NCBI RefSeq assembly: GCF_008040165.1
Contig: NZ_VRUR01000001.1
Coordinates: 887,349-951,348, forward strand
From: Flagellimonas hymeniacidonis
GTDB lineage: Bacteria > Bacteroidota > Bacteroidia > Flavobacteriales > Flavobacteriaceae
DNA: 64,000 nucleotides
Direction of reading: 5' to 3'
Position numbers and translations under genes: made by a program. Positions 54,219-63,892 of this stretch are shown piece after piece (position 1 is the stretch's first letter; every line of letters starts with the position of its first letter). The notes under the pieces are model-generated. The model worked only from the letters and a program-made list of their open reading frames with translations, was not told the DNA's origin and searched no databases.

Positions 54219-55367
54219 ATGAAAAAAGTCACTCTTGGTTTATTGATCCTTTTTATAGGATGTGGGCAGCATAAAACCAATACCTCTGTAATCAATTTAC
54301 CTAGTAAGCATGTTATAATGGATGGCTTAAACCATCCGTGGAGTATTTCATTCTTGTCCAATACTGAGGCCTTGGTCTCAGAAAAAGATGGTAATCTGCT
54401 GCGCATCAATCTAGATACTAAAGAAAAGTATATCATCAAGGGATTTCCATCTGATCTTACAGATAGTATTAGAGCTGTTCATTTTGGTGATAACTCTGGG
54501 ATTTTTGAGGTCTTGATTGACCAAGATGAAAAGGAAAAACCATGGGTCTATCTTTCCTATGCTGCCAAAAAAGCGGGACTGGGCACCACCACAAAAGTTA
54601 TACGGGCTAGGCTGGAAAATGATTCGCTTTACGATCATGAAACGCTTTTGGTTGCAGAGCCTTTTACTAAGGAATATTTTCATTATGGTGGAGGGATGAC
54701 TTTTGGCCCAGACGGGAAACTGTATATTACCATAGGGGAACGCCTATTTTGGGAAAAAGATGAACCTGAGATTCCCATCGCTCAAGATGTATCTGATAAA
54801 CGTGGGAAAATATATAGAATCAATCCCGATGGAACAATTCCTTTGGACAATCCTGATTTTGGAGTTGATGCAGTGCCTGGATTGTATGCTTTAGGCATCA
54901 GAGCCGCCCAAGGAATCACGGTGCAACCGGAAACGGGAAAAATATGGTTTAGTGAGCACGGAACCCTACAAGGTGATGAATTAAACATTTTAAAAGCAGG
55001 TGCAAATTACGGATGGCCCAATGTTACTTCTGGAAAACTTAGAAGCTCCGATTATACTCCGCCAAAAATTGATGGCGCAACCTTCACCCCTCCTACATGG
55101 TTTTGGCACCATACGGTAGCTCCCACTGGACTCACTTTTTATACAGGGGATGAATTCCCAGGGTGGAAAAACAATCTCCTTGTTCCCGGCTTATCTCGGG
55201 GAAGTCTTTGGCGGTTTCACATTGAAGTTGAAACCATAAAGAGTGCCGAAGAGCTTTTTTTGGATGACCGCGTACGCATCCGTAAAGTTAGACAAGGACC
55301 AAAGGGAAGGTTATTCATCCTTACGGATGAAGACAACGGAAAATTAATTCAAATCAAGAATCAATAA
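54219..55367 (+). CDS. PQQ-dependent soluble aldose sugar dehydrogenase family lipoprotein
   Basis: A 382-residue protein; the MKKVTLGLLILFIGC start gives a lipoprotein leader with Cys15, in preference to a longer frame from 54177. It matches the GSDH (soluble glucose/sorbosone dehydrogenase) propeller family: HPWSISFLSNTEALVSEKDG, YGGGMTFGPDGKLYITIGER, FSEHGTLQGDELN and GANYGWPNVTSGK. These enzymes oxidise aldoses with PQQ and calcium; PQQ is often taken from outside. The lactone product would suit the neighbouring lactonase. It follows the AraC gene by about 78 bases. Confidence 0.87.
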   Translation: MKKVTLGLLILFIGCGQHKTNTSVINLPSKHVIMDGLNHPWSISFLSNTEALVSEKDGNLLRINLDTKEKYIIKGFPSDLTDSIRAVHFGDNSGIFEVLIDQDEKEKPWVYLSYAAKKAGLGTTTKVIRARLENDSLYDHETLLVAEPFTKEYFHYGGGMTFGPDGKLYITIGERLFWEKDEPEIPIAQDVSDKRGKIYRINPDGTIPLDNPDFGVDAVPGLYALGIRAAQGITVQPETGKIWFSEHGTLQGDELNILKAGANYGWPNVTSGKLRSSDYTPPKIDGATFTPPTWFWHHTVAPTGLTFYTGDEFPGWKNNLLVPGLSRGSLWRFHIEVETIKSAEELFLDDRVRIRKVRQGPKGRLFILTDEDNGKLIQIKNQ

Positions 55368-55394
55368 CTCATCAATTTTAAAAATTCAACAAGC

Positions 55395-55820
55395 ATGAAA
55401 AGACACTTCTCTACTTTCTTATTTTTGTTATGCACTCTTTTTATTACTGCACAAGAGGAAGAAGACGCCATCAGGAAAACGTTGCAGAATTATATAGATG
55501 GATCTTCCTATAACAACCCAGAACTTATACAGTCCGCTTTTTATGAAGAGGCTGATTTGTTTTTATCTAAAAAAGACCAAGAATTATGGATTTTATCACC
55601 GGAAGAATACGGTAAATTGTTTGAAAATAGAAAAAAAGGGGAGTTCAATGGCAGAATAGGTAACATCTTAATGATTGATTTTGAAAATAATATTGCTTGT
55701 GCCAAAGCGGAGATTCTTATCCCAAGTAGGGATTTGAAGTTTATAGATATCTTTCTTTTGAAAAAAATAGGGGATACATGGAAAATCATCAGTAAAGCTG
55801 CCACTGCAATATCAGATTAA
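55395..55820 (+). CDS. Exported NTF2-like protein (lumazine-binding-like)
   Basis: A 141-residue protein with a signal peptide (FLFLLCTLFITAQ). The mature part is an NTF2-like domain: IRKTLQNYIDGSSYNNPELIQSAFYEEADLF and the closing LLKKIGDTWKIISKAA. This variant is often called lumazine-binding-like. It follows the PQQ dehydrogenase gene by 27 bases, likely in the same transcript. It is the third NTF2-like gene of the region. Confidence 0.84.
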   Translation: MKRHFSTFLFLLCTLFITAQEEEDAIRKTLQNYIDGSSYNNPELIQSAFYEEADLFLSKKDQELWILSPEEYGKLFENRKKGEFNGRIGNILMIDFENNIACAKAEILIPSRDLKFIDIFLLKKIGDTWKIISKAATAISD

Positions 55821-55826
55821 ATGATT

Positions 55827-57212
55827 CTACATGGCTTGGTTCAACCGTGTCTTTATTTCTTTTCTAAGGTAAAATCCAGTTACAATAGTAGCCAGGATAT
55901 CCGCAATAGGAAATGAAAGCCAAACGCCAAGTTCTCCTAAAAAAGTAGGCAAAATCAAAACAAGTGGGATAAAGAAAAACCCTTGCCTTGTTAGTGTTAA
56001 TAATAAAGCAGGGATTGCTTTTCCTACCGCCTGAAAATAAGCTGCACCAATTAATTGCAGCGCAATAATGGGTGTTGCTGCAAAAACCAATCGCATGGCC
56101 ATGGGTGCATGATCTAGTACAAAAGCATTGGTGACCAGTTCCTCAGACGGTAAATCGGATCTATTACTTAAAAACAAGGAAGTTATGGCCTCGGGAAAAA
56201 CCATTAATCCAATAAATACGATTGTGGCGACCAAGGCTGCATATTTAATGGCAGTGTAAATGGATGCCTTAACCCGATCATATTTAAGTGCTCCGTAGTT
56301 GAAGCCTGCAATGGGCAAAAATCCTTGGGTGACTCCAAAAACAGGGAAAAGTGCAAACATCAACATCCTACCGATGATGGCATATACGGCAACCATGGCC
56401 TCCCCTCCTAAATTGAATAAAATATTATTCATCAATAGATAAGTAATACTGGTTACGGCTTGTCTGGCCAAGGTTACAAATCCCAAGGAGCCAATTTCAT
56501 TTAGGATTTCCCGATTCAGTGAAAAATCGGAAAGTCTGATTTTCAATTCTGAGTTTTTGGATAAAAAGAAGTAGAAAATATAACTGAAACATAAAAGATA
56601 TCCTGCGGTTGTGGCCCAAGCTGCTCCATGCATCCCCCAATCAAACACATAAATAAAAAGGTAGTCCATTAAGAGGTTTCCAACGGAAGGGATTATCATA
56701 GCTATCATGGCAAATTTTGGCTTGCCTTCTGCTCTGATTACGGTATTGCCCATCATGCAAAGCGCCAAAAAAGGAACTCCATAAAGCACAATGGTATAGT
56801 AAATTTTAGCTGGAGTAAAGATGCTCCCTTTTCCTCCAAATGCCGGAATTAAATCGTTGACAAAATAAAGCCCCAAAGCCACCATGGATATGGTTACCAG
56901 TAGTGTAAGTGTAATTTGATTGCCAAATGTTTTAAGTGCCTTGTCTTTATCCCCTGAGCCCAATGCTCTAGAAATAATGCTAGACCCCCCAATACCAATT
57001 GCCATTCCAAGGGCAGCAATAAAAAAGGAAACGGGCAGCACTACGTTAATAGCGGCTATAGCGATAGATCCAATCCAATTTCCTACGAAAATGGAATCCA
57101 CCAAAACATTCAGGGACATCACCAGAATACCAATGGATGCAGGTACGGCTTGTTTGATCAGCAATTTGCCAATAGGTTCTACGCCTAATTGTCCTGATGA
57201 TACTTTTGCCAT
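55827..57212 (-). CDS. MATE family efflux transporter
   Basis: A 461-residue membrane protein with 12 predicted transmembrane segments, in the range for multidrug and toxic compound extrusion proteins. Family features are LIKQAVPASIGILVMSLNVLVDSIFVG in the first segment and GFLPIAGFNYGALKYDR near the middle. It should export cationic compounds or dyes with Na+ or H+. It is transcribed leftward immediately after hemH: the hemH stop codon abuts its ATG. Confidence 0.93.
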   Translation of the reverse strand: MAKVSSGQLGVEPIGKLLIKQAVPASIGILVMSLNVLVDSIFVGNWIGSIAIAAINVVLPVSFFIAALGMAIGIGGSSIISRALGSGDKDKALKTFGNQITLTLLVTISMVALGLYFVNDLIPAFGGKGSIFTPAKIYYTIVLYGVPFLALCMMGNTVIRAEGKPKFAMIAMIIPSVGNLLMDYLFIYVFDWGMHGAAWATTAGYLLCFSYIFYFFLSKNSELKIRLSDFSLNREILNEIGSLGFVTLARQAVTSITYLLMNNILFNLGGEAMVAVYAIIGRMLMFALFPVFGVTQGFLPIAGFNYGALKYDRVKASIYTAIKYAALVATIVFIGLMVFPEAITSLFLSNRSDLPSEELVTNAFVLDHAPMAMRLVFAATPIIALQLIGAAYFQAVGKAIPALLLTLTRQGFFFIPLVLILPTFLGELGVWLSFPIADILATIVTGFYLRKEIKTRLNQAM

Positions 57213-58244
57213 TTAGGTTGGCAAAATTTCCTTGGTTTGCCAATCATTGACCCATTTGCCCATAAGCTCAACCCAGGCATCGTCGTCATTTAAGCAGGGG
57301 ACATGAATGTAAGATTCTCCACCAGCTTCCATAAATTGATGTTTTCCTTCCATCGCTATTTCTTCCAAAGTCTCTAAACAATCTGAAACAAATGCAGGCG
57401 TAATTACCGCTAATTTTGTTTTTCCCTCTTTGGCCAATCGTTCAAATTCGAAGTCGGTAAATGGTTTTAACCATGGGTCGTTGGGGAGTCTGGATTGAAA
57501 GGAAATGCTGGTTTTCTCTTCGGGCAATTTTAAAAAGGCTTTTACTTTTTCAGTTGTGTCAAAGCATTGGTGACGATAGCAGGTATGATGTGCCACCGAA
57601 TTTGTTTGACAACAGCTTCCATCTATTTTGCAATGGAATTTTGTTGGGTCCGATTTTCTAATATGACGTTCCGGTATCCCGTGATACGAAAACAAAACAT
57701 GGTCATAATCAAATCCTTCGAGTCCTTTTTCAATACTTTTTGAAAGTACCTCGATATAATCAGGATTATTGTAAAAAGCAGGTAAGGTGGTAATATGTAT
57801 TTCAGGAAAATGAGCCTTCTGAACCTCCATAGTTTTCACCACAACGGTTTCAAAAGAGCTCATGGCATATTGCGGATATAAAGGCACCAAAAGCACCTCA
57901 TCCACTCCCTTATCCTTTAATTCTTGCAACGCATTTTTAATGGTCATGGAACCATATCGCATGCCAAGAGTAATAGGCATATCCGTTTGCTTCTTCACTT
58001 TTTCAGCAAAGCGTTCAGAAATCACAATTAACGGGGAGCCTTCTTCCCACCAAATCTTGGAATAGGCTTCTGCAGATTTTTTGGGTCTGGTCTGTAGAAT
58101 GATGCCTCTAACAATTATATTTCGTAACCAATTTGGAACATCGATTACCCTTTCATCCATTAAAAACTCATCCAGATAAGGTTTTACGTCTTTCGCGGTA
58201 GGGCTATCGGGGGATCCCAGATTAACCAATAATACTCCTTTCAT
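57213..58244 (-). CDS. hemH: Ferrochelatase
   Basis: A 343-residue protein that inserts ferrous iron into protoporphyrin IX, the last step of haem synthesis. The N-terminus KGVLLVNLGSPDSPTAKDV and the catalytic-histidine motif LFSYHGIPERHI identify it. CxxxC-like cysteines in CYRHQC and CCQTNS are present. The next gene on the strand, a MATE transporter, starts at the base after its stop codon. Other haem genes (hemA, hemC, hemD, hemE) lie 3 kb to the right on the other strand. Confidence 0.95.
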   Translation of the reverse strand: MKGVLLVNLGSPDSPTAKDVKPYLDEFLMDERVIDVPNWLRNIIVRGIILQTRPKKSAEAYSKIWWEEGSPLIVISERFAEKVKKQTDMPITLGMRYGSMTIKNALQELKDKGVDEVLLVPLYPQYAMSSFETVVVKTMEVQKAHFPEIHITTLPAFYNNPDYIEVLSKSIEKGLEGFDYDHVLFSYHGIPERHIRKSDPTKFHCKIDGSCCQTNSVAHHTCYRHQCFDTTEKVKAFLKLPEEKTSISFQSRLPNDPWLKPFTDFEFERLAKEGKTKLAVITPAFVSDCLETLEEIAMEGKHQFMEAGGESYIHVPCLNDDDAWVELMGKWVNDWQTKEILPT

Positions 58245-58378
58245 AGCAATGAAGATGGTTTGTTGTTCAATGCGATAAAAATACTACTTGAAGCTGATTT
58301 AACATTTGATTCCACCAATTTGTTTCCTTATAATTTCATAGATAATCCTAATTTAGTTTGGTAAATGTGAAACTCCTT

Positions 58379-59227
58379 ATGATTATAAGAGCACTTATCG
58401 TATTTTTTGTTGTTTGTGCCTCTACCTTAAATGCACAAATTAGTTGTTCTCCAAAGGACTCAACTCTATTTTATTCAAAATTGGAAGCGTTCAAAGGAAT
58501 TGAAGGAGGTTCGTATGGCGATTCCGTTGTGGATATCGGCAAAACCTTTTTAGATACTCCCTATGTTGAAAAAACTCTGGAAATTGGAGAGAAAGAAAAC
58601 TTAGTGGTGAACTTAAGAGGATTCGACTGCACCACCTATGTGGAGAATGTTTTAGCCTTTGGTTTACTGGTCCGAAATAAGCAGACCGATTTTGACAGCT
58701 TTATTAAAAATTTAGAAACCATTCGGTATAGAAATGGAATTTTGGATGGTTATCCCTCTCGATTACATTATTTTACAGATTGGATTAGAAATAATGAAAG
58801 TAAGGGGTTGGTTAAGGATATTACCAATGATTTGGGTGGAACTGAGGTGAAAAAACCCATCAATTTTATGGGAACGCACCGTTCTCTTTATCCTTTTTTA
58901 AAAGATGACGAGAACTTTGAGAATATGTTGAAAGTTGAAAAAGAACTAGCAAAACAAAGCTTATGTATCTTACCCCAAGAGCAGATTGAAAGTTGTGAAA
59001 GTCGTATTCAATCTGGAGACATTATTGCCTTGGCCACTTCTATAAAAGGTTTAGATGTCACCCATACTGGATTTGCTATTCGCCAACCAAATGGAAGAAT
59101 CCATTTACTACATGCTTCCAGTTCTGGATCTGTTAGAATAACAAAAGAACCATTAGTGGACTATTTGAGGAAAATTAAAAGCAATATCGGAATTATAGTG
59201 GCTAGGCCCGTCTTAGTTTCTCCTTAA
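58379..59227 (+). CDS. DUF1460 amidase-like exported protein
   Basis: A 282-residue protein with a signal peptide (ALIVFFVVCASTLNAQ) if started at the ATG at 58379; a GTG four codons earlier is an alternative. It matches DUF1460, an NlpC/P60-like fold related to N-acetylmuramoyl-L-alanine amidases. The catalytic Cys is in GFDCTTYVENVLAFG, and a candidate His in DVTHTGFAIRQ. It may trim peptidoglycan fragments. Its end overlaps the convergent ThuA-like gene by 15 bases. Confidence 0.86.
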   Translation: MIIRALIVFFVVCASTLNAQISCSPKDSTLFYSKLEAFKGIEGGSYGDSVVDIGKTFLDTPYVEKTLEIGEKENLVVNLRGFDCTTYVENVLAFGLLVRNKQTDFDSFIKNLETIRYRNGILDGYPSRLHYFTDWIRNNESKGLVKDITNDLGGTEVKKPINFMGTHRSLYPFLKDDENFENMLKVEKELAKQSLCILPQEQIESCESRIQSGDIIALATSIKGLDVTHTGFAIRQPNGRIHLLHASSSGSVRITKEPLVDYLRKIKSNIGIIVARPVLVSP

Positions 59228-59968
59228 ACACCATTCGATTGCACCCAACAAATGTTGCTTAAAATCTGGCTCATCAAAAGAAGATTCGGTGTGCCCCCCA
59301 CCAGTATAATAAGCTCTTCCTCCATCAAATTCGTGATACCATGCAATGGGGTGGCTGTCTCCATTGGTACCCCCTTCATAGCTCTTTTCATCCAGATCCA
59401 TCAGCACGGTAACCTTGGGGTTTAAATTTTTGTAGTTATACCATTCATCACTTCGCAACCAAGTATCTTTTAAGTGTGCAGTTGAAGCGTGTTCCTTGTT
59501 TAAAACATCAATTTTAGCATCCCGGACGTTGGGGTCGTTAGGGTGACTATCAAAGTATCCACCAACCAATTTACCATACCATGCCCAATCATATTCCGTA
59601 TCTGCTGCTGCATGAATTCCCATAAAACTTCCTCCATTTTTAATATAGGATTCAAATGCTTTTTGTTGCGATGGATTCAGTACATCCATAGTCGTACTCA
59701 AAAAGATAACCAGTTTATAGTTTCGTAAATTCTGATGGTTAAAATCCTCGGCTGTTTCACTTTGTAATGCAATAAATCCATTGGTTCTCCCCAGTTGCCT
59801 TAAAGTAAGTGCTCCTTTTTCAATAGATTGATGTCTATATCCATCCGTTTTGGTAAACACAAGTACCAAATCTGGCATTTTGGAATTACTGGCATTATCT
59901 TCAGCTTCTTGTGCATTGATGGTAAACACAACACACAGCGCTATAAGGGAAATTTTTATCGCGTTCAT
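59213..59968 (-). CDS. Exported ThuA domain protein
   Basis: A 251-residue protein with a signal peptide (ISLIALCVVFTINAQ). The mature part is a ThuA-like (class I glutamine amidotransferase-like) domain: VFTKTDGYRHQSIEKGALTL, VIFLSTTMDVLNPSQQ, GGSFMGIHAAADTEYDWAWYG and GRAYYTGGGHTESSF. In rhizobia ThuA acts with ThuB in trehalose and maltitol use through 3-keto sugars, so it is another possible link to keto-sugar metabolism. It is transcribed leftward after an AraC gene, 12 bases apart. Confidence 0.88.
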   Translation of the reverse strand: MNAIKISLIALCVVFTINAQEAEDNASNSKMPDLVLVFTKTDGYRHQSIEKGALTLRQLGRTNGFIALQSETAEDFNHQNLRNYKLVIFLSTTMDVLNPSQQKAFESYIKNGGSFMGIHAAADTEYDWAWYGKLVGGYFDSHPNDPNVRDAKIDVLNKEHASTAHLKDTWLRSDEWYNYKNLNPKVTVLMDLDEKSYEGGTNGDSHPIAWYHEFDGGRAYYTGGGHTESSFDEPDFKQHLLGAIEWCLRRN

Positions 59969-59980
59969 TGCAGGTTATTT

Positions 59981-60859
59981 TTAAACGTTTGAAGTTAAAT
60001 ATTTTTTAGGTGTTGTGCCATATTTCTTTTTAAAAGAAGCTATAAAATGGCTCGCAGTGCTGTAGCCGACCTTTAGTCCAACTTCATTCACATTATGACT
60101 ACCTGTTTCTAGCATTTTTCGAGCATACTCCATCTTATAATCAAATAGAAAACCAAATACTGAATCTCCATATATTTGCTTAAACCCTTCCTTTAGTTTC
60201 TTAAGGCTCAATCCAATTTCCTTGGACAACTCGGCCAAGGTAGGAGGTTCGGCCATACGTGAAATCATAATCTCCTTGGCCATTTTTATTCTTCTCACGT
60301 TGTCTTCATCAGCAAGAAATGGGCATTGTTCCAAATCTGCATCTTTTGTTTTATTGAAATACAACGAAATAAGCTCATACACTTTTCCTTTTATATAGAG
60401 TTCCTTAATGGAGGGGTGAAGATTATAACTCATCAATTGACTTAATACCACAGCAATTGCAGGGGAGACGACTTCTTGAGAATAGTATTTTTTCTCCTTA
60501 TTGTCCTCACTTAAAAAAGGAATATAGTCGGCCTCGCTGGAAAACAAAGAATGAAATCTTCTAATGGTCATCACTACAGACAACAACCAAGTATTGGGAA
60601 AAACACTTAGGTTTAGCGGTAGGTTTTTTTGGGTATTGTATAACAAAAGGGAGTTTTCTTCAGATACATCCAATTGATAGTGCCCCTGATTAAAATTGAA
60701 TTTACTACCCCCTTTTAAACAGAAGTGAAACTGGATATAGGAGCTATCTACTTCTCGTTCCACAATCCTTGTTTCCTCTGTATCGTTCTGAATTTTAAGG
60801 ATATAAAACCCTTCATCTATTAAAATTTCCTCGAATGAACCTTTGGCGACATTTTCCAT
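59981..60859 (-). CDS. AraC family transcriptional regulator
   Basis: A 292-residue regulator. The C-terminal part (about 190-292) has the AraC double helix-turn-helix, with LAELSKEIGLSLKKLKEGF and NEVGLKVGYSTASHFIASFKKKYG. The N-terminal part (about 1-170) binds no recognised ligand; it has FHFCLKGGSKFNF, a cupin-like strand. The gene is divergent from hemA, with a 210-base gap holding a -7-like element for hemA, and is upstream of the ThuA-like gene. Its targets could include either side. Confidence 0.88.
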   Translation of the reverse strand: MENVAKGSFEEILIDEGFYILKIQNDTEETRIVEREVDSSYIQFHFCLKGGSKFNFNQGHYQLDVSEENSLLLYNTQKNLPLNLSVFPNTWLLSVVMTIRRFHSLFSSEADYIPFLSEDNKEKKYYSQEVVSPAIAVVLSQLMSYNLHPSIKELYIKGKVYELISLYFNKTKDADLEQCPFLADEDNVRRIKMAKEIMISRMAEPPTLAELSKEIGLSLKKLKEGFKQIYGDSVFGFLFDYKMEYARKMLETGSHNVNEVGLKVGYSTASHFIASFKKKYGTTPKKYLTSNV

Positions 60860-61041
60860 AGCTAACCGTACTTCTTTTATTGGTAAATTTCTATTTAGAA
60901 TGACTCTAAATTGAATATTGCTTTGTCAAATTTATCAATAAAAACAGTGTTTTTAAAGGTTTTTAGCGAAAAGTCCCTCTAAATATATATCGACTGACAC
61001 TTATTGTTCCGCTAGCGTTATTTTTTATTTAATAGTACACT

Positions 61042-61049
61042 TACTTTTG
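61042..61049 (+). promoter_or_regulatory. Bacteroidota -7 element (TACTTTTG) before hemA
   Basis: TACTTTTG matches TAnnTTTG and lies about 20 bases upstream of the hemA start, with AT-rich DNA but no clear TTTG at -33. Confidence 0.5.
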
Positions 61050-61069
61050 TGTGGCGATTTTAATCCTTT

Positions 61070-62326
61070 ATGAGGAGTTACAATATTTCAAAACATAGTT
61101 CTTTTTACGCCATAGGCCTAAGCTATAAAAAAGCGGACGCCGAGGTTCGAGGAAAATTTAGCTTGGATGTTCCTGCCATAGACAACATTATGGTCCAGGC
61201 CAAAGAACAAGGTATTGATGGTCTCTTGGTTATATCAACCTGTAATCGAACAGAACTCTACGGTTTTGCGCAACATCCTTTTCAGCTTATTAAAATGCTC
61301 TGCGACCAAACCCAAGGTAGCGTTGAGGAATTTCAAGAAGTGGCCTATGTGTACAAAAATCATGATGCCATTTCTCATATGTTTAAAGTTGGAACAGGAT
61401 TGGACAGTCAGATTTTAGGTGATTTTGAAATCATAAGTCAGATAAAACAAGGATTTTATCGCTCCAAAAAGCACGAAATGGCCAATCCGTTTTTAGAACG
61501 TTTGTGCAATGCGGTAATACAGTCCAGCAAACGTATTAAAAATGAAACGGAATTATCCTCTGGTGCTACATCGGTGGCTTTCGCCTCGGTAAAGTATATT
61601 CTCAATACTGTTCCTGATATATCAGAAAAGAATATTTTACTTTTTGGTACTGGAAAAATAGGAAGAAATACTTGTGAAAATCTTATAAAACACTCCAACA
61701 ATTCCCATATCACTCTAATTAATAGAACCCGAGAAAAAGCTGAGGCCATAGCCGGGAAATTTGAACTTACCGTTAAGGATTATGGGGATTTGCAAACCGA
61801 AATCAGAAAGACGGATATCTTGGTTGTGGCTACAGGTGCACAATTGCCAACAGTTTCCAAGGCATTGATATACTCCAAAAAGCCATTGCTCATTTTAGAC
61901 CTTTCGGTTCCAAAAAATGTATCTGATGATGTGCTAGATCTAGAAAATGTTTCTTTGGTACACTTAGATCAGCTTTCCCAAATTACGGATGATACCCTGA
62001 CCAAAAGAAAAGAATTTGTTCCAAAAGCGGAACAGATTATTGATCAAGTAAAGAAAGATTTCTTGAAATGGTTAGAGACACGGAAATTTGCTCCAGTTAT
62101 TAATGCGCTCAAGGAGAAGCTAAAAACCATGAAAGCTGAGGAAATTGATTTTCATTCCAAAAAAATATCCGATTTTAATCAGGACCAGGCTGAAATCATT
62201 TCCGAGCGCATCATTCAAAAAATCACCAAGCAATTTGCCAATCATTTAAAAAGCGCTGAGGTAGACACTCAAGATAGCTTGGAACTTATTCAAAAAGTGT
62301 TTCAGTTAGAAATCGATTCAAAATGA
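61070..62326 (+). CDS. hemA: Glutamyl-tRNA reductase
   Basis: A 418-residue enzyme that reduces glutamyl-tRNA to glutamate-1-semialdehyde, the first committed step of haem synthesis by the C5 route. The catalytic Cys58 is in STCNRTELY, followed by LGDFEIISQIKQG and the NADPH-binding domain LLFGTGKIGRNTCENL. The C-terminal dimerisation helix is long and charged. It overlaps hemC by four bases and starts the hemA-hemC-hemD-hemE operon. Presence of the C5 pathway is expected for Bacteroidota. Confidence 0.96.
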   Translation: MRSYNISKHSSFYAIGLSYKKADAEVRGKFSLDVPAIDNIMVQAKEQGIDGLLVISTCNRTELYGFAQHPFQLIKMLCDQTQGSVEEFQEVAYVYKNHDAISHMFKVGTGLDSQILGDFEIISQIKQGFYRSKKHEMANPFLERLCNAVIQSSKRIKNETELSSGATSVAFASVKYILNTVPDISEKNILLFGTGKIGRNTCENLIKHSNNSHITLINRTREKAEAIAGKFELTVKDYGDLQTEIRKTDILVVATGAQLPTVSKALIYSKKPLLILDLSVPKNVSDDVLDLENVSLVHLDQLSQITDDTLTKRKEFVPKAEQIIDQVKKDFLKWLETRKFAPVINALKEKLKTMKAEEIDFHSKKISDFNQDQAEIISERIIQKITKQFANHLKSAEVDTQDSLELIQKVFQLEIDSK

Positions 62327-63249
62327 GCAAAATCATAAGAATCGGAACTCGGAATAGTGAATTGGCCCTGTGGCAAGCGACTACGGTGCAGCAAAAGCTG
62401 GAGGCGCTTGGGCATGACACTACTTTAATTCCCATCAAGGCTACTGGAGACCAGGTTTTGGACAAACCCCTTTATGAATTGGGCATCACCGGGATTTTTA
62501 CGAAAACTTTGGATGTCGCCATGCTAAAAGGGCAAATTGATATTGCAGTACATTCCATGAAAGACGTTCCAACACAATTGCCTGACGGAATTGTTCAAGT
62601 GGCTGTTTTAGAACGAGCTGTCACCCATGATATTTTGGTTCACAAAGGAGCAGACTTCTTAGAAAGTGATGCATCGTCAACCATTGCTACCGGCAGTTTG
62701 CGTAGAAAAGCACAATGGTTGAACAAATACCCCCATCACAAGGTCGTTGACTTAAGAGGAAATGTGAACACACGACTTTTAAAACTTATCGAAAACGATT
62801 GGCAAGGTGCCATTTTTGCCAAAGCTGGATTGGAACGAATCAAATTGCTGCCAAAAGATGCCTTATCTCTAGATTGGATGATTCCTGCTCCAGCGCAAGG
62901 TGCAATGCTTGTGGTTGCCATGGAAAAAGATGGTTTTTCTAAAGAAACACTTCAAAAACTGAATCACAAACCCTCGGAAATTGCAACTGGCATTGAACGT
63001 AATTTTCTGAGAACATTGGAAGGCGGTTGTACCGCTCCGATTGGTGCCTTAGCTGAAATAAAAGACCAAACAGTTTATTTTGATGGTGTGGTTTTTTCCT
63101 TGGATGGAAGTCAAAAAATAGAAGTAAAAAAGAGTATCCCTTTATCCAAAGCCCAAGGTTTTGGACAAGCATGTGCCAAGGAGGTGCTGGCAAATGGCGG
63201 TGACAAACTCATGGAAAGTATTAGAAATGAAAACAGTGCTCTCCACTAA
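62323..63249 (+). CDS. hemC: Hydroxymethylbilane synthase (porphobilinogen deaminase)
   Basis: A 308-residue enzyme that joins four porphobilinogens. It opens with IRIGTRNSELALWQA, has VHSMKDVPTQLP and GSLRRKAQW in the middle and LEGGCTAPIGA with Cys236, which anchors the dipyrromethane cofactor. Its ATG overlaps the hemA stop, and its 3' end overlaps the start of hemD by 23 bases, indicating coupled translation. Confidence 0.97.
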   Translation: MSKIIRIGTRNSELALWQATTVQQKLEALGHDTTLIPIKATGDQVLDKPLYELGITGIFTKTLDVAMLKGQIDIAVHSMKDVPTQLPDGIVQVAVLERAVTHDILVHKGADFLESDASSTIATGSLRRKAQWLNKYPHHKVVDLRGNVNTRLLKLIENDWQGAIFAKAGLERIKLLPKDALSLDWMIPAPAQGAMLVVAMEKDGFSKETLQKLNHKPSEIATGIERNFLRTLEGGCTAPIGALAEIKDQTVYFDGVVFSLDGSQKIEVKKSIPLSKAQGFGQACAKEVLANGGDKLMESIRNENSALH

Positions 63250-63892
63250 AATACTAACCCCTTCTCAAAAGGAATTGTTTTTAAATTCTGGAATTGGTCT
63301 TGTCCACTATGATGCTATTTCCATCGAATTCACTAAAGTTGATATTCCACAAGATTATAAAAATTATATTTTCACTAGTAAAAATTCGGTAAAAGCATTT
63401 CTTAATTACGCTCCAAATAAGAAAATAGCCAATTACAAGGCTTTTTGTGTAGGAGAAAAGACCAGTGCTCTTTTAAGAAAAAATGCCATAAAAATCGAAA
63501 AAGCTGCTGAAAATGCTTCAGATTTGGCCAATTTCATCGTAAAAAACTATAAAAATCAAGAATTTTTGTTTTTGTCGGGAAACTTAAGAAGAGATGAATT
63601 ACCTACTATTTTATTAAAAAATAACATTCGGTATAAAGAAGTAGAGGCCTACCGCACGTATTTCAATACAAGAGGATTTGATAGGACATTTGATGGCATC
63701 TTGTTTTTTAGTCCCAGCGGCATAAAGAGTTATCTAGAAGAAAATTCTATCTCAAACAGTTTTACTTTTTGTATTGGAAATACCACCGCTAACGAAGTAA
63801 AAAAACATACCAACAATATCATAATCGCCAACAAACCAACAGTAGAAAATGTGTTGGTTAAGGCAATCAATTACTTTAAAAAAAATGATTAA
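63227..63892 (+). CDS. hemD: Uroporphyrinogen-III synthase
   Basis: A 221-residue protein placed by position and by weak family features; HemD is poorly conserved. The [14 protein letters not shown] start was preferred to a longer frame that begins inside hemC. The typical two-lobed pattern is seen in [42 protein letters not shown] and [14 protein letters not shown]. It closes the linear tetrapyrrole made by HemC. It overlaps hemE by eight bases. Confidence 0.9.
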   Translation: MKTVLSTKILTPSQKELFLNSGIGLVHYDAISIEFTKVDIPQDYKNYIFTSKNSVKAFLNYAPNKKIANYKAFCVGEKTSALLRKNAIKIEKAAENASDLANFIVKNYKNQEFLFLSGNLRRDELPTILLKNNIRYKEVEAYRTYFNTRGFDRTFDGILFFSPSGIKSYLEENSISNSFTFCIGNTTANEVKKHTNNIIIANKPTVENVLVKAINYFKKND

